A model generated the notes under the pieces. It did not search any database. It was not told the DNA's origin and saw only the letters and a list, made by a program, of their open reading frames with translations. Source: Ciceribacter sp. T2.26MG-112.2 (GTDB lineage: Bacteria > Pseudomonadota > Alphaproteobacteria > Rhizobiales > Rhizobiaceae). Taken from it: a DNA stretch of 64,000 bases. Where the stretch lies: positions 372,001 through 436,000 of the forward strand of contig NZ_UEYQ01000002.1 of the NCBI RefSeq assembly GCF_900492205.1, written 5' to 3'. How positions within the stretch are numbered: the first letter of the stretch is position 1; every line of letters begins with the position of its first letter. Shown here piece by piece: positions 32,705-41,430 of the stretch. The translations under genes and the position numbers were made by a program.

Positions 32705-33685
32705 ATGAAAGCCATGGTGCTGCATGCGCCGCGCCAGCCCTTGAGGCTGGAAGAGCGGCCCGATCCGGTTGCCGGTCCGGGCGAGATCGTCGTTCGGGTC
32801 GAGGCCTGCGCCGTTTGCCGCACAGACCTGCACGTGGTTGACGGCGACCTGACAGAGCCGAAGCTGCCCCTCATCCCGGGGCACGAGATCGTCGGCATCG
32901 TCGAGAGCTGCGGGGAGGGCGTCGATCTCAAGCCCGGCCGGCGTGTCGGTATTCCGTGGCTCGGCCATACCTGCGGCTGCTGCAGCTATTGCGAGAGCGG
33001 ACGGGAGAACCTCTGCGACAATCCCGGCTTCACCGGCTACACCCGCGATGGCGGCTTTGCCAGCCATGTGGTGGCGGATGCGGACTTTGCTTTTCCGCTC
33101 GACGGCTTCTCCGATCCGGTCGCCACCGCACCCTTGATGTGCGCCGGGCTGATCGGCTGGCGGTCGCTGAAGATGGCGGGTGAAGGAAAGCGGATCGGCA
33201 TCTACGGCTTCGGCGCGGCGGCCCACATCATTGCCCAGGTCTGCGTCTTTGAGGGCCGCGAGGTCTATGCCTTCACGCGGGCCGGGGATGAAGCGGCGCA
33301 GGCGCTGGCCCGTTCGCTCGGCGCCGTCTGGACCGGCAGTTCCGAAGACAGCCCGCCGGTTCTGCTGGACGCCGCGATCATCTTTGCGCCGGTGGGCGCG
33401 CTCGTGCCCGCAGCCCTCCGCGCCATTGCCAAGGGCGGCCGCGTCGTCTGCGGCGGCATCCACATGAGCGACATCCCGCAGTTTCCCTATGCGATCCTGT
33501 GGGGCGAGCGGCAGGTGTTCTCGGTCGCCAACCTGACACGCGCCGACGCGGTCGAATTCCTCGAACTGGCGCCGCGGGCCGGGGTGACCACCACGACGAC
33601 GGTCTATCCGCTGGAACGCGCCAACGAGGCGCTCGCGGATCTGAGGGCCGGCCGGTTCCAGGGGGCGGCCGTCCTCGTGCCGTGA
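32705..33685 (+). CDS. Zinc-dependent alcohol dehydrogenase family protein (MDR)
   Basis: The product has 326 residues. Catalytic zinc ligands are Cys38 (ACAVCRTDLH) and the His-Glu of PGHEIVGIVE; the structural zinc lobe is intact (TCGCCSYCESGRENLC). The coenzyme-binding turn is GIYGFGAAAH, in which the usual Gly-x-Gly-x-x-Gly is partly altered (G-F-G-A-A-A). The protein is similar to rhizobial AdhA/AdhP-type enzymes that oxidise alcohols with NAD. GGGAGG precedes the ATG by 9 bases. It converges with the MarR gene; a regulatory link is possible but not shown. Confidence 0.85.
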   Translation: MKAMVLHAPRQPLRLEERPDPVAGPGEIVVRVEACAVCRTDLHVVDGDLTEPKLPLIPGHEIVGIVESCGEGVDLKPGRRVGIPWLGHTCGCCSYCESGRENLCDNPGFTGYTRDGGFASHVVADADFAFPLDGFSDPVATAPLMCAGLIGWRSLKMAGEGKRIGIYGFGAAAHIIAQVCVFEGREVYAFTRAGDEAAQALARSLGAVWTGSSEDSPPVLLDAAIIFAPVGALVPAALRAIAKGGRVVCGGIHMSDIPQFPYAILWGERQVFSVANLTRADAVEFLELAPRAGVTTTTTVYPLERANEALADLRAGRFQGAAVLVP

Positions 33686-33709
33686 CGGCGTTGCTTCGGA
33701 CGAAGCGTG

Positions 33710-34171
33710 TCAGGTTACCCGCAGCGGCGCGCGGCTGCGGTCGTTGACCGCCTCGCAGGCCTTCTGCAAGAGCCTTACGAATTCCTGGCGTTCGTCAGCA
33801 TCCAGTCCTTCCAGGAGAATCGTCTGCACGTCGTTGACGATCGGGCGTATCTCCGCGAGCGCCTGCGTGCCTTTCTCCGTGACGTAGAGATTGCGGGCCC
33901 TTCGATCGCTCGGATTGGTCTCGCGGCGCACCAGTTCCTTCTGTACCAGCCTGTCGACCACCCCGCCGATGGTCACGCGGTCATAGGCGATGCGGCTCGC
34001 CAAGGTCGCCTGGTCCAGTCCCGGTTTTGCCTCGATGGCGCTGAGCGCCGCATATTGGACCGGCGTCAGGTCGAAACCCTTCTTGGCGGTTTCGTCCATG
34101 AAGACGGAAACCGAAGCCTGGTTCAGCCGACGAACCAGATGGCCGGGCATTTCATAGATTTCGAGCATCAC
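33710..34171 (-). CDS. MarR family transcriptional regulator
   Basis: The product has 153 residues. The winged helix-turn-helix core is evident: LTPVQYAALSAIEAKPGLDQ, LASRIAYDRVTIGGVVDRLV and the wing NPSDRRARNLYVTEKG, which matches the MarR DPxDRR signature. Such regulators bind small aromatic ligands and repress a nearby divergent gene. The divergent neighbour is the fumarylacetoacetate hydrolase-like gene 266 bases away, a plausible target. GTG 34171 follows GGGGGGAA by 9 bases; ATG 34168 is the alternative start. Confidence 0.85.
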   Translation of the reverse strand: MMLEIYEMPGHLVRRLNQASVSVFMDETAKKGFDLTPVQYAALSAIEAKPGLDQATLASRIAYDRVTIGGVVDRLVQKELVRRETNPSDRRARNLYVTEKGTQALAEIRPIVNDVQTILLEGLDADERQEFVRLLQKACEAVNDRSRAPLRVT

Positions 34172-34437
34172 GATTGCGTTCCCCCCGCAAATTCATGCTT
34201 TTCTCTAGCGCTTATCGCGCCAACAAAAAAGAGATAGGGACGCGATTGCACCCTTCGACGCTTCCGTGTCCGACGGGCGGAGCCGGATGTTCCAGCGCGT
34301 AGCCACTCCGTGTCATCGACATTTTTTCATGTGCGCACGCTTGCCGACACTGGCGATCCACGGGCTTAGCTGTTCTATGTTGGGCGGGCCGCAGCGGCAG
34401 ACATGCCGCAAGATCCGATGCAAACGCGAGTTATCCG

Positions 34438-35133
34438 ATGAAGACGCTTTTCGATATTCCGACCGCACCGCTCGTTCCCGTTCGGGGAGAGACCGCCGGC
34501 TATCCGGTTCACCGCATTTTCGGCGTCGGTCGAAACTACGCCGAACACGCAGCCGAGATGGGCTATGAGGTCGATCGCGAAACGCCGTTCTACTTTACCA
34601 AGCCGGCATCGGCGATCGTCGAAACCGGCAGCGAAATTCCCTATCCGCCCGGCACATCCAATTTTCACTACGAGATGGAACTGGTGGTGGCGATCGGTGC
34701 GCCGGCTTTTCGGGTTAGTGTGGAGGAGGCTGCCAAGGCGATCTACGGCTATGCCGCGGGCCTCGACATGACGCGCCGCGATCTCCAGCTTGCCGAGCGG
34801 GCCAAGCAAAGGCCCTGGTCGCTGGGCAAGGCGTTCGAGCAATCCGCGCCGATCGCACAGATCACCAAGGCCGCCGAATTCGGCGAGATCGGACCGCAGC
34901 GCATCCGGCTTTCCGTCAATGACGAAATCCGACAGGATGCACATCTTCGCGACCTCGTCTGGTCGGTGCCGGAACTGATCAGTCACCTTTCGCGCTTCTA
35001 TCATCTCGGCGCCGGCGACCTCATCTACACCGGAACGCCGGCGGGCGTCGGCCCGCTCCAGCCCGGTGACCGGGTTTTCGGGGAGATCGACGGCTTGCAG
35101 CCGGTGTCGATCACCATCGGTGCCGCCGAGTAG
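34438..35133 (+). CDS. Fumarylacetoacetate hydrolase family protein
   Basis: The product has 231 residues, the short single-domain form. The N-terminal FGVGRNYAEHAAEMG and FYFTKPASAIV segments, the metal-binding EMELVVAIG glutamates with Asp of GLDMTRRDLQ, and the late YTGTPAGVGPLQPGD motif identify the FAH superfamily. Members hydrolyse C-C bonds in beta-diketo acids such as fumarylpyruvate, or decarboxylate oxaloacetate. Because a MarR regulator lies divergently upstream, an aromatic or gentisate-like substrate is possible, but other ring-cleavage genes are absent. A TetR gene follows 27 bases downstream. Confidence 0.85.
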   Translation: MKTLFDIPTAPLVPVRGETAGYPVHRIFGVGRNYAEHAAEMGYEVDRETPFYFTKPASAIVETGSEIPYPPGTSNFHYEMELVVAIGAPAFRVSVEEAAKAIYGYAAGLDMTRRDLQLAERAKQRPWSLGKAFEQSAPIAQITKAAEFGEIGPQRIRLSVNDEIRQDAHLRDLVWSVPELISHLSRFYHLGAGDLIYTGTPAGVGPLQPGDRVFGEIDGLQPVSITIGAAE

Positions 35134-35160
35134 GTCTTGATCGGCGGCGAGGAGCCTTGA

Positions 35161-35802
35161 ATGGGCGAGCTTGGAAAGTTCGAACGGAAACTGCCGGAGG
35201 AGCGCCGCCGGGCGCTGATCGAGGCGACGCTCGCCTGCCTTGCCCGCGAGGGCCATGCCGGGCTGTCGATCCGCAAGATCAGCCAGGAGGCCGGCATTTC
35301 CGTCGGCCTCATCAATCATCACTATGCCAGCAAGGACGAACTCGTCGGCCATGCCTACGAGACGCTGTCGCTCGGCCTGCTCGCCAATATCCGCGACAAG
35401 GTCGAAGCGGCGGGGGCGGATCCCCGGGCGCGGCTCAGCGCCTATTTCCGCGCCTCGCTGTCGGCGCCGGTGCTGGAGCGCAGCACGCTCAGAACCTGGG
35501 TGGTGTTCTGGGGCATGATCGATCATTCGACGATCATGACGGAGGTGCACGACCGCACCTATGCGGAATACCGGCGGCTGCTTGAAACCCTGCTGGCGGC
35601 CGTGTGGGAAGCGTCCGGCCGGCCGATGCCGGATCTGAGACTCGCGGCGATCGGGCTGGTGGCCATCCATGACGGGCTATGGCTCGAATGGTGCCTCAAT
35701 CCGCACACCTTCTCGTCGGAGGAGGCGATCGGGCTGTGCGAGCAATGGACCGATTCAATGCTCGCCACGCAAGCGGCGATGAGCGACGAAAGACAAAACT
35801 GA
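35161..35802 (+). CDS. TetR family regulator, BetI-like
   Basis: The product has 213 residues. The helix-turn-helix is at about residues 17-63 (RRRALIEATLACLAREG, ISQEAGISVGLINHHYASKD). The C-terminal ligand domain (TLRTWVVFWGMIDHS, GLVAIHDGLWLEWCL) resembles the BetI-type C-terminal domain. BetI responds to choline, but no bet genes are adjacent, so the ligand is open. AGGAG precedes the start by 8 bases. It is cotranscribed with, or follows, the FAH-like gene, and lies 121 bases before the aminotransferase, which it could regulate. Confidence 0.82.
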   Translation: MGELGKFERKLPEERRRALIEATLACLAREGHAGLSIRKISQEAGISVGLINHHYASKDELVGHAYETLSLGLLANIRDKVEAAGADPRARLSAYFRASLSAPVLERSTLRTWVVFWGMIDHSTIMTEVHDRTYAEYRRLLETLLAAVWEASGRPMPDLRLAAIGLVAIHDGLWLEWCLNPHTFSSEEAIGLCEQWTDSMLATQAAMSDERQN

Positions 35803-35923
35803 ACACTCGTTTAATTTCTCTTGCCTCTGATCGCGACCGCGGTATCATCGCGTCGTCAAAGGTCGGCGTTCGAGCCGGCGCCCCGCCACCTCAAGCCGTC
35901 CGCGCAATCTTAAGAGAGCCCCG

Positions 35924-37285
35924 ATGTCCAGTTCGAAAATCACCAGCACCGGCAGCAGCTACGGTGTGCAGTCCCTGCCCAAGATCGCCTATGGCAAGGG
36001 CAGCTATCTCTACGACGTCACCGGCAAGCGCTATCTCGACGGATCCGGAGGCCCGGCGGTCTATTGCCTGGGCCACGCGCATTCGGAAGTGACGGAAGCG
36101 GTCAAGCAGCAGCTCGACCGCATTGCGCACGCCTATCGCTATCTCTTCACCTCGGATGCGGTGGAAGAACTGACCGAAATTATCACGCAGAATACCGGCG
36201 GACATTTCCCCAACATCATCTATGTGTCGAGCGGCTCGGAGGCGGTCGAATCCTGCCTGAAGATCGCGCTGCAGTATCATACGGCCCGGGGCGAGAAGAG
36301 CCGCCGCCGGTTCATCGCGCGCGAGCGCTCCTGGCATGGCAATACGCTCGGCGCGCTATCGGTCTCGCACTTCAAGACCCGGCGCGACGCCTTCGAGGGC
36401 AGCCTGCTCGACGTCGCCTTCGTGTCCGCCGCCAATGCCTACCGGCCGCCGCAAGGCGTCACCGCCGAGGGGCTGGTCGCGCATCTTGCCAGGGAATTGG
36501 AAGACAAGATGCTGGAGATCGGGCCTGACAAGGTCGCAGCCTTCATCTTCGAGCCGGTCGTCGGAGCCGCCGGCGGCGTCGTGCCGGCGCCGGAAGGTTA
36601 TGCCAAGGCGATCCGCGCCGTCTGTGACAAGTATGGCGTGCTGATGATCAGTGACGAGGTCATGTGTGGCTCGGGTCGCACCGGCACCTGGCGGGCGCTG
36701 GAACATGACGGCATCTTTCCGGACATCATGAGCGTGGCCAAGGGGCTCGCCGCCGGTTACCAGCCGCTGGGTGCTGCGCTCTACAGCGACAAGGTGCATG
36801 AGACCCTGATGGCCGCGCATGGCGGGGCGATGACCGGGCATACCTTCACCGGCCACACCGCCGCCTGTGCCGCCGGCGTCGCCGTGCAGAAGATCGTCAC
36901 GCGCGACCGCCTGCTCGAACGGGTCCTCGATCGCGGCGCTGTGCTTCAGCAGGAACTGCGCTCGGCGCTCGCCGATGTCGGCGAGCTTGGCGACGTGCGC
37001 GGCCGCGGCTTCTTCATCGGACTGGAACTGGTCAGCGACCCGATCACCAAGGAGCCGTTCCCCGCCTATGCCAGCCTGCATGCGACGATCGGTCGGCGGG
37101 CCTTCGAGGCCGGCCTGATCTGCTATCCCTGCACCGGCAATGTCGGCGGCACGGCCGGCGACACCGTCATCCTCGCGCCGCCCTACAATGCCAGCGAGGA
37201 CGAACTCGGCGAGATCATCACGACCCTGTCGCGGGCGGTTCGCGAATCGGTTGCGGAAGCGCGGCGCACGGTTGCGCTTCGCTAA
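35924..37285 (+). CDS. Class III pyridoxal-phosphate aminotransferase
   Basis: The product has 453 residues. The fold-type I class III pattern is clear: SSGSEAVESCLKIALQYHTA for cofactor phosphate binding, SWHGNTLGALSVS, Asp in LMISDEVMCGSGRTG and the Schiff-base Lys in IMSVAKGLAAGYQPLGA. Members use omega-amino acids, polyamines, ornithine or diaminobutyrate with pyruvate or 2-oxoglutarate; the sequence resembles the aspartate aminotransferase family group, and the actual substrate cannot be read. It has its own upstream region and is preceded by a TetR/BetI-like regulator. Confidence 0.85.
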   Translation: MSSSKITSTGSSYGVQSLPKIAYGKGSYLYDVTGKRYLDGSGGPAVYCLGHAHSEVTEAVKQQLDRIAHAYRYLFTSDAVEELTEIITQNTGGHFPNIIYVSSGSEAVESCLKIALQYHTARGEKSRRRFIARERSWHGNTLGALSVSHFKTRRDAFEGSLLDVAFVSAANAYRPPQGVTAEGLVAHLARELEDKMLEIGPDKVAAFIFEPVVGAAGGVVPAPEGYAKAIRAVCDKYGVLMISDEVMCGSGRTGTWRALEHDGIFPDIMSVAKGLAAGYQPLGAALYSDKVHETLMAAHGGAMTGHTFTGHTAACAAGVAVQKIVTRDRLLERVLDRGAVLQQELRSALADVGELGDVRGRGFFIGLELVSDPITKEPFPAYASLHATIGRRAFEAGLICYPCTGNVGGTAGDTVILAPPYNASEDELGEIITTLSRAVRESVAEARRTVALR

Positions 37286-37512
37286 GCTGTGGGTCCGTGG
37301 CGGCCGTGCCGCCCCGGATGCCATCGACAGTAGCATTCTGGTACAGATCGGGCGGCGCGCCGCGTCGTCAAACCGTCACATGAGAAAGAAAGTTGTTGGA
37401 ATCGCGGCCGGGCTGGCGGAAGCGTCCTAACTTTGCTTTGACGCAAATCGAAACATGCCTGATCTTCCCGTCGTGGGGTGCTTGCATCGGCAATTGGCGA
37501 TTAAAAGTTGTT

Positions 37513-37531
37513 TCTAAAACAATATTTTAGA
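37513..37531. promoter_or_regulatory. AT-rich inverted repeat upstream of the coiled-coil gene (candidate operator)
   Basis: TCTAAAA (37513-37519) and TTTTAGA (37525-37531) are perfect inverses around CAATA, in an AT-rich island directly upstream of a gene in an otherwise GC-rich region. It lies about 40 bases before the start. A DNA-binding protein site is inferred. Confidence 0.4.
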
Positions 37532-37571
37532 CATTTTTGATGAGGCCGACGGGGTTGGATTGGGGAACAGA

Positions 37572-39077
37572 ATGGTTATGAGCTTTTTTCGCCGCACCGA
37601 GGATCAGGGCAGGTCGGAGACCGGCACGCGCCCGGCTTCGAGCCCTGGAAATGGCACCGCATCCGCCGCTTTGGCGACATCTTCCTTGCAGCTCAAAGGT
37701 GAGTTCGGAGAATGCCAGGCCTTCGGGTCGGTCGTCGAGGAAAGCCAGATGTCCTCGGAGCATCTCCTGTCCGGCTTCGGTTTCCTGCAGGAGCGCGTCT
37801 CCTCTCTGCTGACCGCGCACAACGAAGCGCTGGCCGAACTGGCCTCGCTGCGCACGGAGCGCGCGCGGATCGCATCCCTGCTCGACTATGAAAGCCATGC
37901 CCGCAAGAAGCTCGACGGCGAAAGCCAGCGGCTTGCTTCGGAGTGCAAGGATCTCAAAGCCGAGAACACGCAGATGCGGGGCGAGATCGAGGACAATCGC
38001 GAGAAGCTGGTCAAGCTGCAGGCGCTCTACGAGGCCAATGCGCAGGATCTCTCCGTGGTCGAGACGCGGCTGCGCGATGCCTCGCGCGAGCTCGATGAAC
38101 GCATCCGTCAGTATGACGAGACGGCGGCCCTTTTGAAGCGTGCCCACTACGACCTTGAACAGCGCAACCGCGATTTCGCCATGATGCGCGAGAAATACGA
38201 GACCGAGCGGACGCAGCATCATGTGCTGAGCGAGACCTCGCGACGCGAGGCTGATGCCCAGGCCCGCGAAGTCGCACGCCTGACAGAGGAGAAAGGCCAA
38301 CTCAAGAATGGCCTCGCGCACCAGGAGAACCTGTCGCGCAATCTGGTCAGCGAAGTGACCACTCTGCGACAGGAACTTTCCTTCACCGAAGAGAAACTGA
38401 AGCGCCTGCAATCGGATCTCGACACGCGCCAGAGCGCCATGGCCGTGGAGATGTCGCAGCTTTCCACCCGCCACGAGGCGATCAATTCCAAGGCAGACCT
38501 GGTCGAGAAGCTGCTGGTCACGGCGCGCGGGCGCCTCAAGATGGTCGAGGACGAGTTGCAGGCGAGCCGTTCGGAGCTGAAGCAGACAAAGGCGGAGCTG
38601 GCGACCTCGACGCTTCGTGCCGATCGCCTGTCGCAGGAACTCGCCGAGGCGCGCGCGGCGCAGGCCGAAAACGAATCGACCCGCCGTGATCTCTCGCTGC
38701 AGGTCAGCGAGCTGACCATGCGACTGCGCGATTCGGAAAACATGCGCGGCAAGCGCGATCGCGACGCCGAGACGATGAAGCGCGATTTCGACCAGCGCAA
38801 TCGCGCCGACCTGGAAGAGATCAGTCAGTATCGCTCCAGCGCCGAAGTGGCCAAGGCGGAAATCCGCCAGCTGCGCTCGGAGATCGCCATCCTGACAGGC
38901 CAGCTCGACGTGGCGCGGACAGACCGGCAGGCCGGGGCATCCGCACCCATGCCGGCAGCCTCCCTCGGACCGCTCGAAAGCTGGAGCGTGCCGCTCGACC
39001 CGGTTACTGCCGTCAAGCCGATCATAGAGATTTCGGAAAAGTCCCTGCGCGGCGCCATGCCGCCAGCCGAGGCATGA
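37572..39077 (+). CDS. Long coiled-coil protein of unknown function
   Basis: From ATG 37572 (GGGGAA four bases upstream; ATG 37578 also possible) the product has 501 residues. Residues about 60-440 are almost uninterrupted heptad-rich sequence full of Glu, Arg, Lys, Gln and Leu (for example ERARIASLLDYESHARKKLD, ERIRQYDETAALLKRAHYDL), predicting one long rod. The N-terminus (SFFRRTEDQGRSETG) and the C-terminal 55 residues (Pro/Ala/Ser-rich, then VTAVKPIIEISEK) are non-coiled and could bind partners. There is no signal peptide or membrane helix. Such rods act as filaments or polar scaffolds in rhizobia, but I recognise no named family. A terminator follows. Confidence 0.7.
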   Translation: MVMSFFRRTEDQGRSETGTRPASSPGNGTASAALATSSLQLKGEFGECQAFGSVVEESQMSSEHLLSGFGFLQERVSSLLTAHNEALAELASLRTERARIASLLDYESHARKKLDGESQRLASECKDLKAENTQMRGEIEDNREKLVKLQALYEANAQDLSVVETRLRDASRELDERIRQYDETAALLKRAHYDLEQRNRDFAMMREKYETERTQHHVLSETSRREADAQAREVARLTEEKGQLKNGLAHQENLSRNLVSEVTTLRQELSFTEEKLKRLQSDLDTRQSAMAVEMSQLSTRHEAINSKADLVEKLLVTARGRLKMVEDELQASRSELKQTKAELATSTLRADRLSQELAEARAAQAENESTRRDLSLQVSELTMRLRDSENMRGKRDRDAETMKRDFDQRNRADLEEISQYRSSAEVAKAEIRQLRSEIAILTGQLDVARTDRQAGASAPMPAASLGPLESWSVPLDPVTAVKPIIEISEKSLRGAMPPAEA

Positions 39078-39137
39078 CCGTAGAGGCCGGGCCGCATCGT
39101 GGCGCGCTCGGGCCTGTGTTCGAAGAGGGTTCGAACC

Positions 39138-39172
39138 AAAGCCGCCGGTTCATGCCGGGCTGGCGGCTTTTT
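39138..39172 (+). terminator. Rho-independent terminator after the coiled-coil gene
   Basis: AAAGCCGCC (39138-39146) pairs with GGCGGCTTT (39162-39170), followed by further T. It lies 60 bases past the stop. Confidence 0.8.
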
Positions 39173-39211
39173 GCGTGTTGGGGGCCGGTTTCCTTGTGAT
39201 ATCAAGGCGGT

Positions 39212-39643
39212 ATGACGACGATGGTTTCCATGCCCGATACTTCGGCGATCCCGCTCCTCGAGCGTTCCTGCCGGACCTGCACCTTGTGCTGTGACCTGCC
39301 GGACATAGACGAGCTCGACAAGCCGGCCAACACGCTCTGTCGCCACTGCGTGCGCGACGAGGGCTGTATCGCCTATGCGGCGCGACCGGCGACCTGTCGT
39401 GACTTTCTCTGCGCCTGGCGAACCGACGTCGCCTTGGGGCCCGAATGGGATCCCGTCCTCAGCCACATGATGATCTATCGCCAGGGGGACCAGTTGACCG
39501 TTCTGGTCGATCCGCGCCATCCGCGGGCCTGGACGGAGGCGCCCTATCGCAGCCAGTTGCAGGATTGGGCGGGGCAAGTCGGTGCGATCGGCGGCTATGT
39601 CATCGTCTGGGTCGGGGACGAGGTGTTCAAGGTGGAGGCGTAA
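39212..39643 (+). CDS. Cysteine-cluster protein (YkgJ-like, probable zinc or iron binding)
   Basis: The product has 143 residues with nine Cys in the first 67: Cys20, 23, 26 and 27 (SCRTCTLCCDLP), Cys43 and 46 (LCRHCV), Cys52, Cys62 (PATCRDFLC) and Cys67. This spacing resembles the YkgJ/UPF0153 family, whose cysteines are predicted to bind zinc or an iron-sulfur group. The C-terminal half is cysteine-free. The function of the family is not established. The gene is isolated between two terminators. Confidence 0.7.
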   Translation: MTTMVSMPDTSAIPLLERSCRTCTLCCDLPDIDELDKPANTLCRHCVRDEGCIAYAARPATCRDFLCAWRTDVALGPEWDPVLSHMMIYRQGDQLTVLVDPRHPRAWTEAPYRSQLQDWAGQVGAIGGYVIVWVGDEVFKVEA

Positions 39644-39682
39644 GGGGGCGTTCCGGTCCGAACCCGCCTTTCCCACTATGCG

Positions 39683-39719
39683 ACAAGGGCTCGGCGATTT
39701 CTCGCCAAGCCCTTGTTTG
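39683..39719. terminator. Rho-independent terminator between the cysteine-cluster gene and tRNA-Val
   Basis: ACAAGGGCTCGGCGA (39683-39697) pairs with TCGCCAAGCCCTTGT (39702-39716) around TTTC with one mismatch. T residues follow on the plus strand. It can stop the cysteine-cluster gene transcript and, read leftward, the tRNA transcript. Confidence 0.75.
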
Positions 39720-39727
39720 AATTAGGA

Positions 39728-39802
<75 letters not shown>

Positions 39803-39896
39803 ATCCGATGGCGGCTTAAGACCACAAAACCCTTGGGCCCGTCAATAGGGATTTTTCGGTTTTGTGACGAGTTTTTAAGGCCGCCCGCAAAAGCCC

Positions 39897-40259
39897 TTAC
39901 GCGGCAAGGAGTTTGTTGACCTCGTTGACGAGGTCGCGCAGGTGGAAAGGCTTGGAGAGGACCTTTGCGTCCTTCGGTGCCTTCGAATCGGCGTTGAGCG
40001 CGACGGCGGCAAAGCCGGTGATGAACATCACCTTGAGGTCCGGATCGAGTTCGGTTGCGCGGCGCGCCAGTTCGATGCCGTCCATCTCCGGCATGACGAT
40101 GTCGGTCAGCAGCAGCGAGAAGGGCTCTTCGCGGAGACGATCATAGGCGCTGGCACCATTGTCGAAGGAAGATACCTTGTATCCCGCCTTCTCGAGCGCC
40201 TTGACCAGGAACCGGCGCATATCGTTGTCGTCTTCGGCGAGAAGAATTTTCTGAATCAT
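39897..40259 (-). CDS. cpdR: Single-domain response regulator CpdR
   Basis: The product has 120 residues and is a receiver domain only. The acidic pocket (LLAEDDNDMRR), phosphorylated Asp53 (LLLTDIVMPEMDG) and Lys103 (VLSKPFH) are present. The sequence MIQKILLAEDDNDMRRFL matches alphaproteobacterial CpdR, which when unphosphorylated helps ClpXP localise at the cell pole and degrade cell-cycle proteins; phosphate arrives through the CckA-ChpT relay. The C-terminus ends LLAA, resembling a ClpX-recognised tail. ATG 40259 fits the family start; an in-frame start 12 bases upstream is possible but less usual. Confidence 0.9.
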   Translation of the reverse strand: MIQKILLAEDDNDMRRFLVKALEKAGYKVSSFDNGASAYDRLREEPFSLLLTDIVMPEMDGIELARRATELDPDLKVMFITGFAAVALNADSKAPKDAKVLSKPFHLRDLVNEVNKLLAA

Positions 40260-40447
40260 GGAAGTCCGCACTCACTCATTTCCAGGGGAGGCTTTCGGGC
40301 TTTTTAGTTTCCTCTTGTGGAGTAAACATCCGGTGAAGAACCGGTTTTGCGGGCTCGAGCGCCATTTGACCCAATATGGACTTTCGCGGGGGCAACTGGC
40401 AACATGAACGACGCAAGAAGGTTGTGACTTGGTAAAAAAGAGGCAGC

Positions 40448-41332
40448 GTGAACGGGATGACAGGCGAATTCGAGCTGTTCGAGGTGCGCGAACCGCAAAC
40501 GCAGTCGATCCCCTTCGTCTACAACTCACCCCATAGCGGGCGACGCTACCCCGCCCGCTTCCTCGACCAGTCGCGACTCGACGGCCTGGCGATCCGCCGG
40601 TCCGAGGACCATTATGTCGAGGAACTGTTCGGCGCCGCGCCCGATTTCGGTGCTCCGTTGTTGCTGGCTCATTTTCCGCGCGCCTTTGTCGATGTCAATC
40701 GCGAGCCCTATGAACTCGACCCGCGCATGTTCTTTGACCCGGTTCCGTCCTTTGCCAATATCAATTCGGTGCGCGTGGCCGGTGGGCTCGGCACCATTCC
40801 CCGCATTGTCGCGGAGAACATGGAGATCTATGCGAAGCGGCTGCCGGTCGCCGAGGCGCTGGAGCGCATCGAGGCGGTCTACAAGCCCTATCACGCCTGC
40901 CTTCGCAAGCTGATCGCGCGTACCCATGCCCGCTTCGGGTTCGGCGTGCTGGTCGATTGCCACTCCATGCCGGGCAATATCCGCATCGCCGGCAGCGGCA
41001 TCCGCCCCGATTTCATCATCGGCGATCGCTATGGCACCAGCGCGTCCGCCGAACTGTCCCAGGCGGCATTGGAGTTTCTCGAGGGACTGGGCTTTGTTGC
41101 GGTGCGCAACAAGCCCTATGCCGGCGGCTTCATCACCGAACATTACGGCCGGCCGGCGCGCGGCCTGCATGCCGTGCAGATCGAAGTCAACCGCGCGCTC
41201 TACGTCGACGAGACGACCCTTGCCAAGCGCGGCGATTTCGGTGCGCTCGCCGGATCGATCGCCGTGTTCATGCAGCAAATGGCTGAATTCGTTGCCGATT
41301 ATGCCGGAGATACGGCACTCGCCGCTGAATAG
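40448..41332 (+). CDS. N-formylglutamate amidohydrolase family protein
   Basis: The product has 294 residues from GTG 40448 (GAGG four bases before) or 291 from ATG 40457. The family motifs are YNSPHSGRRYPARF at the N-terminus, HFPRAFVDVNREPYELDPRM, LVDCHSMPG and QIEVNRALYVDE. Zinc ligands are expected among the His and Glu of these motifs. The enzyme hydrolyses N-formyl-glutamate to formate and glutamate, the last step of one histidine degradation route (HutG). No other hut genes are nearby, so the true substrate may differ. Confidence 0.85.
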   Translation: MNGMTGEFELFEVREPQTQSIPFVYNSPHSGRRYPARFLDQSRLDGLAIRRSEDHYVEELFGAAPDFGAPLLLAHFPRAFVDVNREPYELDPRMFFDPVPSFANINSVRVAGGLGTIPRIVAENMEIYAKRLPVAEALERIEAVYKPYHACLRKLIARTHARFGFGVLVDCHSMPGNIRIAGSGIRPDFIIGDRYGTSASAELSQAALEFLEGLGFVAVRNKPYAGGFITEHYGRPARGLHAVQIEVNRALYVDETTLAKRGDFGALAGSIAVFMQQMAEFVADYAGDTALAAE

Positions 41333-41347
41333 ACGCGGCTTTTGCGC

Positions 41348-41372
41348 AAAAAAAACCGCGCCATGGGCGCGG
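41348..41372 (-). terminator. Intrinsic terminator of the MmgR-type sRNA
   Basis: CCGCGCC and GGCGCGG (41356-41362 and 41366-41372) pair around ATG; on the minus strand eight T follow (plus-strand A at 41348-41355). Confidence 0.85.
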
Positions 41373-41424
41373 CTAAGTCTAGGGAGGAAACACCCAAGGA
41401 GGGTATTTACAGTCCGGAGACTGC
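41348..41424 (-). ncRNA. mmgR: MmgR-type sRNA (suhB RNA family)
   Basis: The minus strand encodes about 77 bases from 41424 to 41348: a short 5' hairpin (CAGTC-TCCG-GACTG type), an unpaired centre with two anti-Shine-Dalgarno-like tracts (CCTCC near 41402 and CCTCCC near 41383), the block TAGACTTAGCCGCGCC and a terminator hairpin CCGCGCC/GGCGCGG with eight T. This size, order and the position just upstream of an inositol-monophosphatase-like gene match the alphaproteobacterial suhB motif, called MmgR in Sinorhizobium, where it limits polyhydroxybutyrate granule accumulation. The assignment is from recall and not from a covariance search. Confidence 0.75.
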
Positions 41425-41430
41425 AGAAGA

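Noticed and set aside
33693..33706. GCTTCG-GA-CGAAGC hairpin between the alcohol dehydrogenase and MarR genes
   Set aside because: The stem is short with a two-base loop and no T run follows, so I do not call it a terminator.
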